Of a DNA stretch of 64,000 bases, positions 51,332-64,000 are shown one piece after another. A program made the position numbers and the translations under genes. Every line of letters begins with the position of its first letter. The stretch's first letter is position 1. The notes below the pieces were generated by a model, which was given only the letters and a program-made list of their open reading frames with translations, did not search any database and was not told the DNA's origin. This DNA is from Rotaria socialis. Taxonomy: Eukaryota; Rotifera; Eurotatoria; Philodinida; Philodinidae. The stretch spans positions 310,001 to 374,000 of the forward strand of contig CAJNYU010002054.1 in NCBI GenBank assembly GCA_905331475.1, written 5' to 3'.

Positions 51332-52666
51332 TTACATAATGGAACAACGTGCATTATTATGATTATTATTTTTGTGTAATTTTCTTTTTAATTTTCTTTT
51401 CTGTTCATGTTTATGATTACCGAAACGTGTAAATAAACGTGAAAAATCATTTAATATTGAAGAACCATGTGTTGTTTGTTTACAATCTGAAAAATAATCT
51501 GTCATCATTGATTGATCATTAAGATAATCTTTGTCGTTCGATATTGGTATATGTACATCAATATCAGACGCATATATATTTTCTTTAACTAAAGCTTTAT
51601 CATATTCATTATCAATATCATTGTTTTTTAATTTATTTGGTTGAAATGTCGTTGGCAATGGATTTGTTACGCCACAATGAAACCAATTAAACATTGATAA
51701 TGGACGTGTTGGGCGTATTTCATTATCAATATCATGAATTGGTTTACAAAAACTAAAACTACGCATTTGTTCATCTTTTTTTGTTTCACGAAGACTAACA
51801 TTAGGAGTTTTCTTTACTGGTACGGCATATTCAGATTTCGATTCTAATTGGTTTTTTTCTTCGAGCATTATGTCAGATGATGTTTTTGGCATACTTTGTG
51901 ATATAGGAATTGATATTGTTGGATTATCATTGGTTTGTTTTAATGCTAAAATCTTTTTTTTAACACAAAAGTCAAAATAGTTATGTTGATGACATGAATT
52001 TAAAGATCACTTACATCGATAGTTTCAATTTGTTTTCTAGGTAAAATTTTTTCATCGTTTTGTAATGATGCACCGTCTTCTTTTTGTTTAGTAATTGATG
52101 ATGGTTTAACATAGATCAATTCTTGATTTGGATTAGATGAACGTAATTTATTAAATTTGCGTTCTAATTCTTCGGTAATTGAAGATTTTTCTGGTTTACA
52201 TATTGATGGTATTGTACTTGACGACAAAGTTTTACTTATAGGTTGTTTAGATGGTGGTAAATGTTTTGATGATGTTGGAATAGGAACAGTTAATGATTGT
52301 AAACCATTTTTTTTAAGGCTTTTTATTAAACGTCGAATTTCTAAACGTTCAAGTGATGTAAAACTTGATTGACTTCGGCATTGAGATATTGATGATGTTG
52401 ATGAGGACGAAGATGATGAATGACGTGTTGATCCAGAACAAAGACTGTCCCGACTTAAATCACGATTATGAGGACTGAAAAAGAATATTTAGCATAATGA
52501 CTCTAGGACAAAAAGAAACTGAATAACATACGTTAATGGTGTACTTTGACTTGACGTTCGATGTAGCTGTCGAAAATCTTCCATAGCAGCAGTAAGTAAT
52601 GGATCATGTCGTAGTGTACCATTTAAAAGCTTTTGAAATGATGAATGACTACTACTCGTACTTGGC

Positions 52667-52704
<38 letters not shown>

Positions 52705-53463
52705 ATTATTATTTTGTTTTTGATGAGATTTATTTTTATTTTTATTATTTTTATTATTATTATTATGAATATTAGATGTAACTATATTTTCTCTATATAT
52801 TGGATTATGAATAATTGGCATTTCATCTAATGTTGATATACGTACAATACCAGTTTCATGTAGTTGCTTTTGTATTGGTGATAATGGCGGTAACGGTAGT
52901 TTATGTATTTTTTTCTTTTGTTTCGGTGAATAGCAATGATTATGTTGCTTGTCATGAATTAAAGGTACTTCCTTTGCAAAATTTATATTTTTATTCGGTT
53001 GATGTATATGATTCATTGAATGCCATGAATGTGCTTTCAGTAAATGTGTTGAATTTTGATTAGACAACTGCTGCAAATCTGAGATTGATTTTGCTTTCGA
53101 ATGCTGATATTGATGATTTGGAATGGAATGATGTTGAGAATGTAATGATGCATCCATAGAACGATGTCGGTTCATATGACTGGTAGATTGTTTTAAATGA
53201 TTATAACGTGTATTTGTATATGATGAATACGATTGCATAGGTTTTGGAGGTGGATTAGGAGCACGCAAAGGGTGAGAGAGAATAAATGGCAATGGATAAG
53301 ATATAGGTGTCAACGACGGTGAAAGTTGATATGATGAAGAATAATATTGTTGAGAATGAGATGGATATTGAAAAGGATTTGAGGGCCAGGGAAGAGAAAA
53401 TCGAAGACGAGGTGAGTCCATATAAAATGGATATGCCACGGGATGTTGCATTGCTAAATTCAT
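51332..53463 (-). CDS. Long disordered protein with polybasic CaaX-box terminus (3 exons)
   Basis: Exons 53463-52532, 52474-52015 and 51952-51332 give 670 residues. Most of the chain is low complexity: Pro/Tyr/Ser-rich near the start, His/Asn/Lys/Gln runs, and a poly-Ser tract encoded by the repeat at about 52671-52702. Better conserved-looking islands are SLERLEIRRLIKSLKKNGLQSL, ITEELERKFNKLRS and RPLSMFNWFHCG. The last residues are a basic cluster (HEQKRKLKRKLHKNN) followed by Cys-Ser-Ile-Met and the stop. That is a textbook CaaX box of the farnesyl type with an adjacent polybasic region, so membrane anchoring is likely. No catalytic domain, and no family recognised. Confidence 0.75.
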
Positions 53464-55430
53464 ATTTATTCTTAACTAAATATGAAATAATTTATATGAT
53501 ATTATTTGATAAAAATTATTCCTACCGGTTGTTTTTTGAAACAACAAAAAAAACAAACAGATTACTTCTCAATATTTTGTGATAATTTTCTATAACATCA
53601 TACCATTGAGTTAAGGTAGATTTATTTTTCTCTTTTTTATCTCTACTCTCGACTATGAATCAAGAGATGGACACGGTTAAAGCTCAACAAGTAGAAAGAA
53701 TATATATATATGTACGTATATATATATAGATATATAGATATATACCTTTAAAGGTCATACTCATCGTGTCCGAGTGTTCAGCCAACCGAAACCGTGGCAA
53801 CAATGAGAACAATAGACAACATGAGCGAATGAATTTATACATATATAGATAAGTGATGCACACGACTATGTATTTATATACATATTCGTCATATCTGATA
53901 GTCTCTTTAGAGAATTATAATGTAGGAAAAAAGAAGAGAAAAAATGAATGTGCGTGCTCTGCTCAATGTCTTTCTTCATGGATAAGTCTACATCCCATCG
54001 ACATTGTCATTTTTAACGAAAGCATTTGATCAAAGTCAATTTGGATTAATGATGATTAATGTGCAGATAAAGACAGAAATATTTCATATGAAACAGTCAT
54101 CTATTTACAAGCAATATAATCCTATCGATAAAGTGAAAATTTATCTTTATTTATTTATTTATTTGCCGATATACAATTTTTGGCTAGCCCATGTTAATGA
54201 ATTCGTTTTTTCCTTTCCTTTTTTTTCTTGTTTTGGTTTTCTTGACTGTCTTCGAAGAGAATAAATGATTGATTAGTCAGTTTGTTTTCGCTAATATGAA
54301 TATAATGCATTCAGACTGTTGACAAATGAAATTCTCGATTTGATAAGATCAAACGGAGAAAAATAATTACCATTTGTTTCGAGTGAATCGCAATTAATGA
54401 TATTTAACACACAAGCTTTTTATGGCTACCTGATGAAAGGCTATCAACTGTTCTCAACATTAAAAAAAATGACTATGAGAAATTTCACATCGAATTTTCA
54501 TGCACTAATAAAATTCATTAATAATTCAATTATTTTCCTTGATGAGAATTTTACTAGAACCATTTACAAGATTCGAAATCAATCAATAGATAAGGGACGA
54601 AATTATAAATAAGAAATCTTTTTAAAGAACCATAGGATTTAAATTTAAAAAAATGTATATAAACATATATTCTATATCAATTTTCTGAGAAGGAATAACA
54701 TCGAAGGATAAAATACTGAAAGTTATCTACTTTTATTTGAATGATCAAATCAACAGAGTCTTCTCGACTAATAAGTTATGAACATGATCGTAACATTAGA
54801 AATTTTATTTCTGTTATCAAAATAGATGAGGTAGTATTACAACAACAACAACAACTGTCTCAAATTCATAGTTATTCAAGAAGAAGAAACTAGTGTTATA
54901 CAATATCGGATTTAGACTTTATCGTCTACATTTCGTGATGCGATAATTAATTTGAAATAATGTATCTTGCTTGTTTATGATTAATTGTAATAGAAGACAA
55001 AAAAATCTAAAATAAATCGATTATCAATATTGATTTTTTTCCTGTTAAGATTCTGTTTCTTCTCGTTTTACTTTTTATTTCAATTTATATCTTTGGCTAC
55101 AATGGTAGATCAACACATCATAGATAATTATATATGCTCTTAGTTCCTAGATTTCTATCAAACATTAACAAACATCTTCTTAATAAATCACGTCTGTTTC
55201 AACAAATGACATAGTAAATGGTCTCAAGTTTGATCCTTTCAATCAATGAAAACTAATTCTTCTACGGTAGATTCGATATAGAAATGTTTATATTTGTAAA
55301 ACAAACTTTATTTCTTTGTAATATTCAATTAAATGTAATAATAACAATAAAATGCGAAATTATTCTTTTTTTTTGTATTTTTATGTTGATTTTTTTTAAA
55401 TTCAGTTTTTATTTTGTCTTTATCATTCTT
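53464..55430. other. Intergenic, no gene seen
   Basis: AT-rich. Includes a TA/GATA-type microsatellite near 53699-53745. Short frames at 54004-54264 and 54397-54612 have no family signal or splice continuity. Confidence 0.4.
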
Positions 55431-58400
55431 TTATAAAAGAAGACAATCAGTTTTTGTTAATGTATGACATGTATGACTTTGTCCAAGTTCACATCGACAT
55501 GTTGTCATACTAAATGCATAGTTTGTTGGACAAACAAAATCATATCGAAGTAATCCACCGTCTGCTGCTTGATTATTTGTTGTACAGAAGTAGAATTTTG
55601 TACAATCATACATATCACGATACAGACCAGATCGTCGACCAGCACAATCAAACATTGGTGTTGAACCACCTGATACGCCTAGCAATTGACCTAAGCCATT
55701 TAATGCAATCAATGCAGATTGAGGAATATTTGATTGAGCTGTTGTTGGTTTTGTTGTTGTGGTTGTTGTGGTTGTCGTTGTTATCCGTACAGAATGTGAT
55801 ACACAAAATGTTTCACTTGTCGTTTGACATGCACGACCCGTTGGCCAATCACAGGTACATGCATCCATGGAAAATTCTAGCCCAGCCGGACAAAAAAATA
55901 TATGATAACGCAATGAAGCTAAATCAGTGCCTTCACAAAAATAAAATATTGAACAATTTGTGCGATCACGATAAATTCCATTACGACCAGCATGATGCCG
56001 AGCACATATATATTCAGCATTATATGTTTGATGTGCTACTGGCGGTGGGGCTGATGGTTCAGGAATAGATGCATAAGTTGATGTTGCTGATAGAGCACTA
56101 AGAGCACTTAATAATTGTTGTAAATTATTGGGCACTGCTGATGATACGGGCGCATTTTGAGCTTGCACATTAATAAAACGAACTGTCGGAGCAACAGTTA
56201 CAGGAGCAATTATAGATGGAATTCGTTGTTGAATAGCAAGTGATGTTGCCATTGTTGCTGGTACAGGAAGATTAAGTGTCGAAAAAACTTGTCGCGTTAT
56301 TGGAAATGGTTCCGTATTGCAGAAGAAACCAGAAAATTCTTAAAACATAATTAATTGCTACAGCTCTATTATTAAATGAATAACACATACCATCATTATC
56401 AATACTCCAAATAAAGACTCCACCCAATTGTTCTGCTTTTGCATATTGTGCCTAAGTCAATATTTGTATGTATACATATATCTCACTTTAGTTCAATACA
56501 ATCGAGATAATTAAATAGGATTCACTATTTCAATGTATTCATTTATGATAATTTACATGTGATTTTGTATGAGATGAATAAACTGGTCAAGAATATCATA
56601 TTTCACACTAGTCATGATTATCTATGCTCTTGATCATATACTTTCATTTCCATGTATTTAACAAAAACGATTATTCAACTGCAATACAATATTTTATTTT
56701 TGTTTTGTATCCTCTCTCTCACATACTATTTGTGTTTCTACTTTTGAAGCCCTGCCAATGTTAATCAAGTTTAATCCCAACTCATTGATTAATTCAATGG
56801 TTTATTGTCAAGTAAGCTCATGTCATCATGATGTCATTCACTTGCTTTTTATGTAGAATAACTCAATTATGCATAAAATGTATATACTCAGATGTCATAT
56901 GAAACAGGTGATGATAGGCAATATAAAGATTATCACAGCATAAGAGACCGCAAAAACACACACACTTTGTCGCATACAAGATTAGTCATAACAAGGAGAT
57001 GTTCATTAGCATAGATTTTACTGTACGTATGCATAAACATATAAGTACGTATATGTCTATTATCTATCGAATATTTTTATGCATAAAATTTTACTTTAAG
57101 TGCTGCCGAATCAACATCTTCATACGTAATCCATTGATCACCATTTGTCATATACCATGCCTTTTCTGAATCCAACCATATGCGTTGCCAAGCTTGAGAT
57201 TGTCCTTTTTCACAAACCTGATTCAGCAAAGAAAAACAATAGATATACATATATGAATTTGTTTCCGTCGTTTTGAATAACAATAAAATTAACCTCATAA
57301 TAAGAAAGAAAACCTCGCGTTTTTGTATATCGACCTGGATAGCCGGGACCATTAGCTAGAATATGATAAAACAAATTAAAACAACTCAAAAAACGTGAAT
57401 AAAATAAACCTGGTGCATGAAGACTCGTTTGTCGACTGGATAATGTAAATGAACGTCCATAAGCTGGAATACCAATAATAAGTTTATTTCGTGGTATAGC
57501 AAGGCTCAACCATAATTTTACAAGTCCATCCTAAGAAGATGCATAGAACAAAAATTCATAATAATACTTTTTGTTTACTTACAACATTACGAAGCGATTC
57601 AGCTTCTACTTGATAATGCTGATGATATAATGGTGCAAAGACACCTGTTTTCTCATCCCATGGACCTATTGAAAAATATCTAATAGATTTGTCAAATCAT
57701 ATTCTGATGTTACTGACCATAGAAATCAAACGTCATCAAATTAATATAATCTACAAGACTAAGAAAAGCGAAAAGATCAATTGAAAATTGTTTTTCTTTT
57801 GGTTTATTTATATTACTGTCCAATTTTTTCAATATCGTAAACTTTCAAAAGATTTTCTACAAATGGTGCAGCTGTTAATGTAATCATTGATCGTAACATT
57901 AATCGTTTTTGTTTGGCTAATTCCTAAATAAATAAAACGAAAAAGAAATTCATTTTTTATCAATTTAAAAAAAAAACAAAGTTAAAGACCTCAATCAATG
58001 TTGTTAATGCTACTTTATCTTCTGGATTGTCACCATCGATAAATTCAAGTGCTATATCGACACCATCAAAACCATGAGTTGCCATATACCTAAAAGTTTA
58101 TTGAAAACATACCATAGGATTTAATGGATAACTTGAGCTAATTAAAATTACCAAATAATACTACGAACAAGTTGTGCAGCCATTTTTGAATGTTTTAAAT
58201 ATCGTGTATATTGAGAAACTTTGCCTCCTAATCGAATAGATATTTTCAAATTTGGATTTGCTCTTTTTAGTAAAGAAAGTTCTCGATAATGTTCTGAAAA
58301 AAATCAAAAACAAAAAAAATGAAATCTATTTTCTTGTTAGAATAGTTTGTGCGAACCAAGATCATCTTTTTGTATTGGTATAATTTCTGGTTTCTGTTCA

Positions 58401-58923
58401 TCGACAGTTGCATAAGCATAGATAATATGAGAACACATAAATGGATCAACAAATTCAATTTCAAATTTTGCTTCACCAGATCGATATCGAGACCAATTTG
58501 TAATGTAACATACACGATGCATTGATGAAGCTTCTTCATTGTTCCGTGCTATGCGAACAAAAGAAATTATCAAAATTTCCGTTCAATGAACGGTTTTAGT
58601 TTTGTTTTTCTAGACTATCTTTATATCGATTAATGTTTATAGCTTTCAAAATTTAAAGGAAAATTTCGATTTTAAATCTTTGTTTACAATAAGAAAACGA
58701 CAGAAGATAAAAAATTGAATGTTATCAAACAATATTTTGAAATGCTAAGAGAGAATTCTCAATTCTTTAATCTCAATTTCAAATAATCTTTTCAATCATT
58801 GTAAAAATCGATTATATAATTATTGATTCTTATTATATACTCAGACATACTTATCCGATTTGCATTAATGTCACTTATTTGGCCGATAATAATAATCAAT
58901 AGGGTGAATGTGATGTGATACAT
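55431..58923 (-). CDS. GH18 chitinase-family protein with two CBM14 domains (12 exons)
   Basis: Exons 58923-58851, 58548-58357, 58293-58152, 58089-57990, 57923-57817, 57758-57718, 57665-57583, 57530-57410, 57355-57294, 57217-57095, 56451-56391 and 56338-55431 give 670 residues. The ATG at 58923 opens a signal peptide (MYHITFTLLIIIIGQIS). The GH18 barrel begins RVCYITNWSRYR and includes DYINLMTFDFYG, LIIGIPAYGRSFTL, RGFLSYYE and GGVFIWSIDNDEFSG. The catalytic motif, normally DGxDxDWE, reads DGVDIALE at residues 144-151: the acid Glu is kept, the adjacent Asp is Ala and Trp is Leu. Two six-Cys peritrophin-A (CBM14) domains follow, at about 480-547 and 600-667, separated by a Thr run. Secreted chitin binder; hydrolysis is doubtful. 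The 643-bp intron 10 is unusually long. Confidence 0.9.
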
Positions 58924-59785
58924 CAGTGAAAGTGACGGATAATATTGAATGAAATTCGAATTATTTCTGTTCAAGCTCGCCAGCTAAATAAGAGCATACA
59001 AATGACAGGAGACGACGATGGGCGTCAGACACAATAAAATATGATCAGAATTATACTTGTGGGAGTAGTAACAAAAAGAAAAAGAATTGCTCACTAATCA
59101 AACAATCTCATCCGCCGTGCAATAGCAAAAGATCCGCTTGTCAACAGCTTATACTATGCACACATACATTGAATATACAACTGAACATCAAATGTCATGT
59201 ACTTACACAGAATATGCATGTAGATACAAACACACACACACTGCGTGTGAACAAGTTGAATAAAACTTTAGCAATCAAGCAAACAATCACCTCTAGAGCA
59301 TACAACAAACGTTCATTGAATGTATACATTTAACGCAAAAAAAATGAGCTTGATCCTAATGGAAACAGAAAAAAAGGAAATATGAGAAAGTAAAGAAAGG
59401 ATCATTCTATTTGAATGTTGATAATGACCTTGGATACATTTACACATATTTTTCATAGTTGAACATTCAGCTGATAAATATCTAACTAAGAAGATCGGCG
59501 AGATATATTTTGTATATTGCGAAATCGAATCAAAGTATAATCTTATTATATATTCTATTGATCCTCGTTATTGTCTACAAACAGAATCCACTGACATATA
59601 CAATGATGTAATCTGAATCTAGTCAAAAAGAAAAAGAAGAGACGAACACACGGCGAGAGAGAAAATATGAGTGAATGCGTGTTTGTATAAGTAGCATTTC
59701 ATTTTATTTAATCGTGCGAGTGTTTGTATAGTTTCATTTCAGTATGATTATATATATTCATTAAACGCTACCTAAAACATATACG
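58924..59785. promoter_or_regulatory. Shared region between two divergent GH18 genes
   Basis: The start codons of the two GH18 genes are 862 bp apart and transcription runs outward in both directions. No other gene lies between, so both promoters must be in or near this stretch. I cannot name individual elements. Confidence 0.5.
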
Positions 59786-62701
59786 ATGCGTTTTCAACGG
59801 TCAAATTTTGTTCTCTTATTTTGGTTTTGGTATTCATTTAATAAATCTTTAATTGCACAAGAACTATCAAGTGAGATATTTAAACATACAAGATAATTAT
59901 TTTCTTTTGCTCATCGACCGTTTATGACTTTTTATTTAGAATCTTTACCGGACTTACCACGTTTATGTGCATACCATCGTGATCCATCACAGTATTATCC
60001 ATGTGTTCTTAATTATATTGGTCTTAATAGTTGGTCTCTATATCGATGTCCAGATCCATCAAAATTTGATGAAACTTCACAACAATGTTTAGTGAAAATG
60101 CCTGTTAATGATGCATTTGAACAACTTGCTACATCGTCGCCCATTGAAAATGCACAATTTCATCGTGTAGCTAGTTTTATTATAGGATCAAAATCACAAT
60201 CTAATGAAAGTCAAGACTTACAAGAACAACAACAAGCAAGACTTGTCTCATTACCGCCAACAATTGATAAATTAATGGATTCATTTTCTATGCAAAAATT
60301 TTCACATCATAAAGTACGTAGGGAATAAAAATAAAATTCATTTTTCGTATTTAATTTTCTAGCGAGCTGAACGTGATACATCAGAACAATCCTCGGGTAT
60401 AATATGGTCTCATGGTTATCCACTGATGAAAATAGATAACAGACCAATTGTTGAAGAAGACTTATCAATTAACTCGAAATCAGATCAACCGTATGGTAGA
60501 TCCCATCATCATCATCATCCTCCTCCTCCGGTTAATGAAGGTAAATTTTTGAATTAACTCAGCTTATTTATTACTACTGTTAACGACATAAACTCGAAAA
60601 CAGCACTTCTCAACATAGACATTCCAAGAAAACAACTTAGTCACGTTCATAGGTTTCATAGTCTCAAATATATTTCTCATAGACATTCATCGTCGTATCA
60701 AATATCTCACCCTTTGTGTATGGCAACGAATTTCAATATGCTTTCTCTATTGAAAACAAATCTGACACTCGCTATTTAGAGAAGCTTACAATTGATGTGT
60801 CAATGAATTAATTGTAATTGAAACGATTCTATTATTTATTTTAGACGAGCTTAAATATAAGAAAATTTGTTATTTTACAAATTGGGCTCAATATCGACCT
60901 GTTCCAGGTAGATTCGAACCTGAAAATATTGATCCATTTCTTTGCACACATATTATATATGCATTTGCTGGTATTAATAATCAAACATTGTTAATAACAA
61001 AATTAGAAGAAAATGATGAAGGTTTGTATTCTGACAAGATCCACGATTAGAGATAATACTAGTTTGACGAGCGTTTTTACTATGCCATCTGTAGATAGCA
61101 ATGTTTTACATAGTCTTATCTCGCACGAAATTCGATTCAAAAATTTTCTATGAGACAGCAATCATAAAATAACAAGTAGAACACATCGATAGCTGGTTCA
61201 TTTTCGAACAAGTTGATCTTGATTGAATTCGAAACGACATAAAAAAAAATGTGGTACTGCTTATGTATCTCTATAAAATAGACTTCCTAGAAACGAACTA
61301 TTTTTCTTTTGTTGAAATAAAAAATTAGATCTTTATCAACGCGTCAATGCATTAAAAAATCGAAATCCAAAATTAAAAACGTTACTTGCTGTTGGTGGCT
61401 GGAATATGAAATCTTATGCATTTTCATACATGATACATGATAGTCAAAAACGACAACGCTTTGTTTTTGATACCATCAAGTGAGTTTTGAAGAAAATTTT
61501 TATTCTGATTCTGTTTTCAACAATTGTTACTTTCTAGTTTTCTTCGTAAACATAATTTCGATGGTTTAGAAGTTGATTGGGGATATCCTGGTGTACGTGG
61601 TGGTCAATATGATGATAAATATTATTTAACATTATTTCTCGAAGTAAATAATTGAAGGAAAAAAAAGGAAATTTTATATTTGCTAATTTATTTAATAGGA
61701 ATTTCAAGAAGCAGCAATGGCTCAATCTATCATAATAGGACAAACACGATTATTATTAGGAGCCATAGTAGCTGCCAATGAACATATTGTTTCCAATGGT
61801 TATGAAATAGAAAAAATAACAAAGTAAAAATTTTAGATTGTACGTTATTTTTCGCAATGTTTATGTTTTTTTTTTCTAGAGTCTTAGATTTTATCAATAT
61901 TATGACATAGTAAGACAATTTTTATCTATCAAATAGCTGGGAAATTTATGTTTATTCTAGTGATTTTCATGGTTCATGGCAAAATTATACAGGACTTAAT
62001 GCGCCATTATATCGACGTTATGATGAATATGAATCTGATCCAACACTTAATCAAGTATTTTCATTTTTTTTTCATCGTGTAGTTTTTTCATACAATTTAA
62101 ATATCTTAAAAGGATTTTGGTATGAGTATATGGTTAAGAAATGGTGCACCTGCTCATAAACTTGTTCTTGGTGTTCCATTATTTGCTCAAAGTTTCTTAT
62201 TAGCACGATCAGAACAAAATGAACTCAATTCGCCAACAGTTGGAAATGGAACGAAAGGTCCATTTACACGTACGGCTGGTTTTCTTTCGTATTTTGAAGT
62301 AAAAAGAAAACGTTTGTTTTTTTAAATGTAAGCTTATTTGATTTGATTGGCAAGGTTTGTCTATTACAAATGGATCCTGATTGGCAAAAACGTACGGTAC
62401 CAGACGGTTCCGAGTCTGAATACATGTTTAAAGATCGTGAATGGATCTCATACGAAACACTTGATAACATTCGAAAACGAGCTGCTTATGTTGTTGCTAA
62501 TAATTTAGGTGGAATGTTTGTTTGGTCTCGTATGTTCTTTATTTTTTGTTAGTGGATTTCATTCTTTTTTATCGCTTTTCTTTTCATCTGTTTTTAGTCG
62601 ATATGGACGATTTCAATGGAGCATTTTGTAACAATGGTACATATCCATATATTAAAAATTCATTAGCACTTTTACCAACAAACCTGCCATCATATATTTA
62701 A
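59786..62701 (+). CDS. Chitinase-like GH18 protein lacking the catalytic glutamate (12 exons)
   Basis: Exons 59786-59870, 59940-60313, 60363-60540, 60845-61021, 61329-61479, 61538-61643, 61699-61823, 61880-61909, 61961-62054, 62113-62298, 62355-62529 and 62598-62701 give 594 residues. A signal peptide ([18 protein letters not shown]) is followed by a small four-Cys segment ([13 protein letters not shown] and on) resembling a reduced CBM14, then a low-complexity linker with a His/Pro run. The GH18 barrel starts [13 protein letters not shown] and includes [40 protein letters not shown] and [15 protein letters not shown]. The catalytic motif reads DGLEVDWG at residues 330-337: Gly337 (GGA) replaces the essential Glu, and the first Asp is Glu. 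It is therefore expected to bind, not cleave, chitin, like other chitinase-like proteins. Confidence 0.9.
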
Positions 62702-64000
62702 AATTGTAAATTTTAGACTTTAATATTATGTACTTTTTCACTACAAATAAATATCTATAGATGAATTGAATCTCGGAAATATTTATAATGAAAAACGAAT
62801 ATATATATATATATATATATGAGGCATAATTATTATTCCGTTGAATAGGCCTAAGAAGTTTACCAAAATATATAAATAAAATTACGCTCATGCTAGAATA
62901 CAAATTATTATAGACTTTGCAGTCATGAGATTACACAGAACATCATTAATAATACTTAAAGAAATAGATCATCGATAATAATAATAAAATAGATATAGTC
63001 CATCTGATGAAATTAGATCTTCAATTCCCTTCAGAAAGATCAATTCCCATGAAATAAATTTAATTGGCGACGTTGGTCTCATCTTCAATCGTTCATAAGT
63101 TTTACTCGGTACCCTTTTTTTTGCTCTCAGTATCAAACAATTTTTCACTATTATCTAATAGCTGAAAAAAATGTAACGTAGAGCAGAAAAATGTTTTTCT
63201 TTTTGTGTTTATGCATTGTTGATTGCGTAAATTAGAGCTCTCGGTCAGTATTTATTATGCATATTTTATTTTTTAAGAATAAGTCAGATCCAGAACGTGC
63301 GAGCTAGATTTTTCAATTTAGTTTTACAAGTACTACATAAGATTTACTGATTGCCAGGCTGTCATTTTTTTTATACTAATATGACCCATTGAATATTTCT
63401 TTTCTTTTCTCCATTTTAAAGATGAGAGCTTTTAAAGAAGAGGCTCTTTCGTTCGCTAAATGTTGGCATGGTCTTTCATCTAACAAAGGAAGTATATTAT
63501 ATAAAGTTGAAATGAGGACTCCTTGAGACTGCTGAATCGTCAAAATGTTGTTTTTTTTCTCTTTGTTATAATTCTTTTGGAAGCGTCACGGCATAGGACT
63601 AAAAGCACTTTACAATGGCCTGAAAATTTCATCGGGCTCTGAATGTATATAATTAGTGTTCATTCAATTGGGATTCAAGTGAAAAATGAATATCATGATA
63701 AAGAAACGGCATTCAAAAATGGTGACCTATAAGTTCATTGAAACAGAGATAATACAATTCATGAATTCATTGCTAGAATCAATTATTTCTTAAACAAATA
63801 GAAAGATCTTTTTTAAATAGAATTATTGAGTTTATGGGGCAACAGAATATCGACGATAGAAAAATATTTATATTCTGTCAAAAAGTGTCATAATCCCACG
63901 ATGTTCTGTGAATTAACAACTAAATAGCAACCTTTTTATACTACATACGTATTATTAATTAAACTGAGTTTATGGATTCTTATTCTATAAATAAACATGC
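62702..64000. other. Intergenic, no gene seen
   Basis: AT-rich 3' flank of the chitinase-like gene with an AT microsatellite at about 62801-62820. No supportable gene before the window ends. Confidence 0.45.

Noticed and set aside
52815..53063. Plus-strand frames within 52.1-53.6 kb
   Set aside because: Antisense shadows of the disordered CaaX protein gene.
55514..56068. A 184-codon plus-strand frame
   Set aside because: It is antisense to the CBM14-encoding last exon of the GH18 gene; His/Leu-rich composition reflects that exon's complement.
58924..58974. Upstream extension of the minus GH18 gene start
   Set aside because: The frame is open to 58974 but begins with TTG; the ATG at 58923 opens directly on a good signal peptide, so it was chosen.
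1..64000. tRNA or rRNA genes and CRISPR arrays
   Set aside because: No cloverleaf with conserved A- and B-box sequences, no rRNA-like stretch and no regularly spaced direct repeats were seen; short tandem repeats are microsatellites.

Overview
This is an AT-rich window of a eukaryotic, metazoan nuclear genome. Genes are split into many short exons by mostly 50-70 bp GT-AG introns. A goosecoid homeobox gene and a GGNBP2 orthologue make it an animal. The compact introns, low GC, co-oriented gene strings with splice-acceptor-like sites just before start codons, and the spread of small foldback and MITE-type DNA elements suggest a small-genome spiralian. A rotifer, probably bdelloid, is my best guess; that is inference, not proof. 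All gene models were assembled by hand from splice signals and reading-frame continuity.

Layout. 0.6-4.7 kb: ggnbp2 (+). 5.2-7.0 kb: a large foldback element flanked by TTAA. 9.3-12.2 kb: goosecoid (+), set in a gene-poor stretch reaching about 25 kb and interrupted only by a two-exon gene for an unrecognised secreted protein (16.3-17.6 kb, -). 25.4-26.5 kb: a two-Ig-domain secreted or membrane protein (+), then a tiny 79-residue gene (-). 27-31.6 kb: gene-free, with a second foldback. 31.6-43.2 kb: four co-oriented minus-strand genes in transcription order mettl4, cdipt, iars2, mrpl19. The iars2 stop and mrpl19 start are only 79 bp apart with a strong acceptor between them, which looks like an operon resolved by trans-splicing. 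One iars2 intron holds a foldback and a hAT-like MITE. 43.5-44.9 kb: a nearly intact Merlin (ISXO2-like) transposon with perfect 8-bp target duplications but a broken transposase. 45.1-46.6 kb: a disordered basic nuclear-type protein (-). 48.2-53.5 kb: a coiled-coil gene (+), a CAP-Gly gene (+) and, convergent with it, a long disordered protein ending in a polybasic CaaX box (-). 55.4-62.7 kb: two divergently transcribed GH18 chitinase-family genes.

How the genes relate. iars2 (mitochondrial Ile-tRNA synthetase) and mrpl19 (mitochondrial ribosomal protein bL19m) both serve mitochondrial translation. mettl4, an MT-A70 adenine methyltransferase with reported mitochondrial DNA and snRNA substrates, lies upstream in the same string. 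The GH18 pair is notable because both proteins have damaged catalytic motifs: one lacks the catalytic glutamate, the other keeps it but lacks the neighbouring aspartate and tryptophan. They may have moved from hydrolysis towards chitin binding or signalling.
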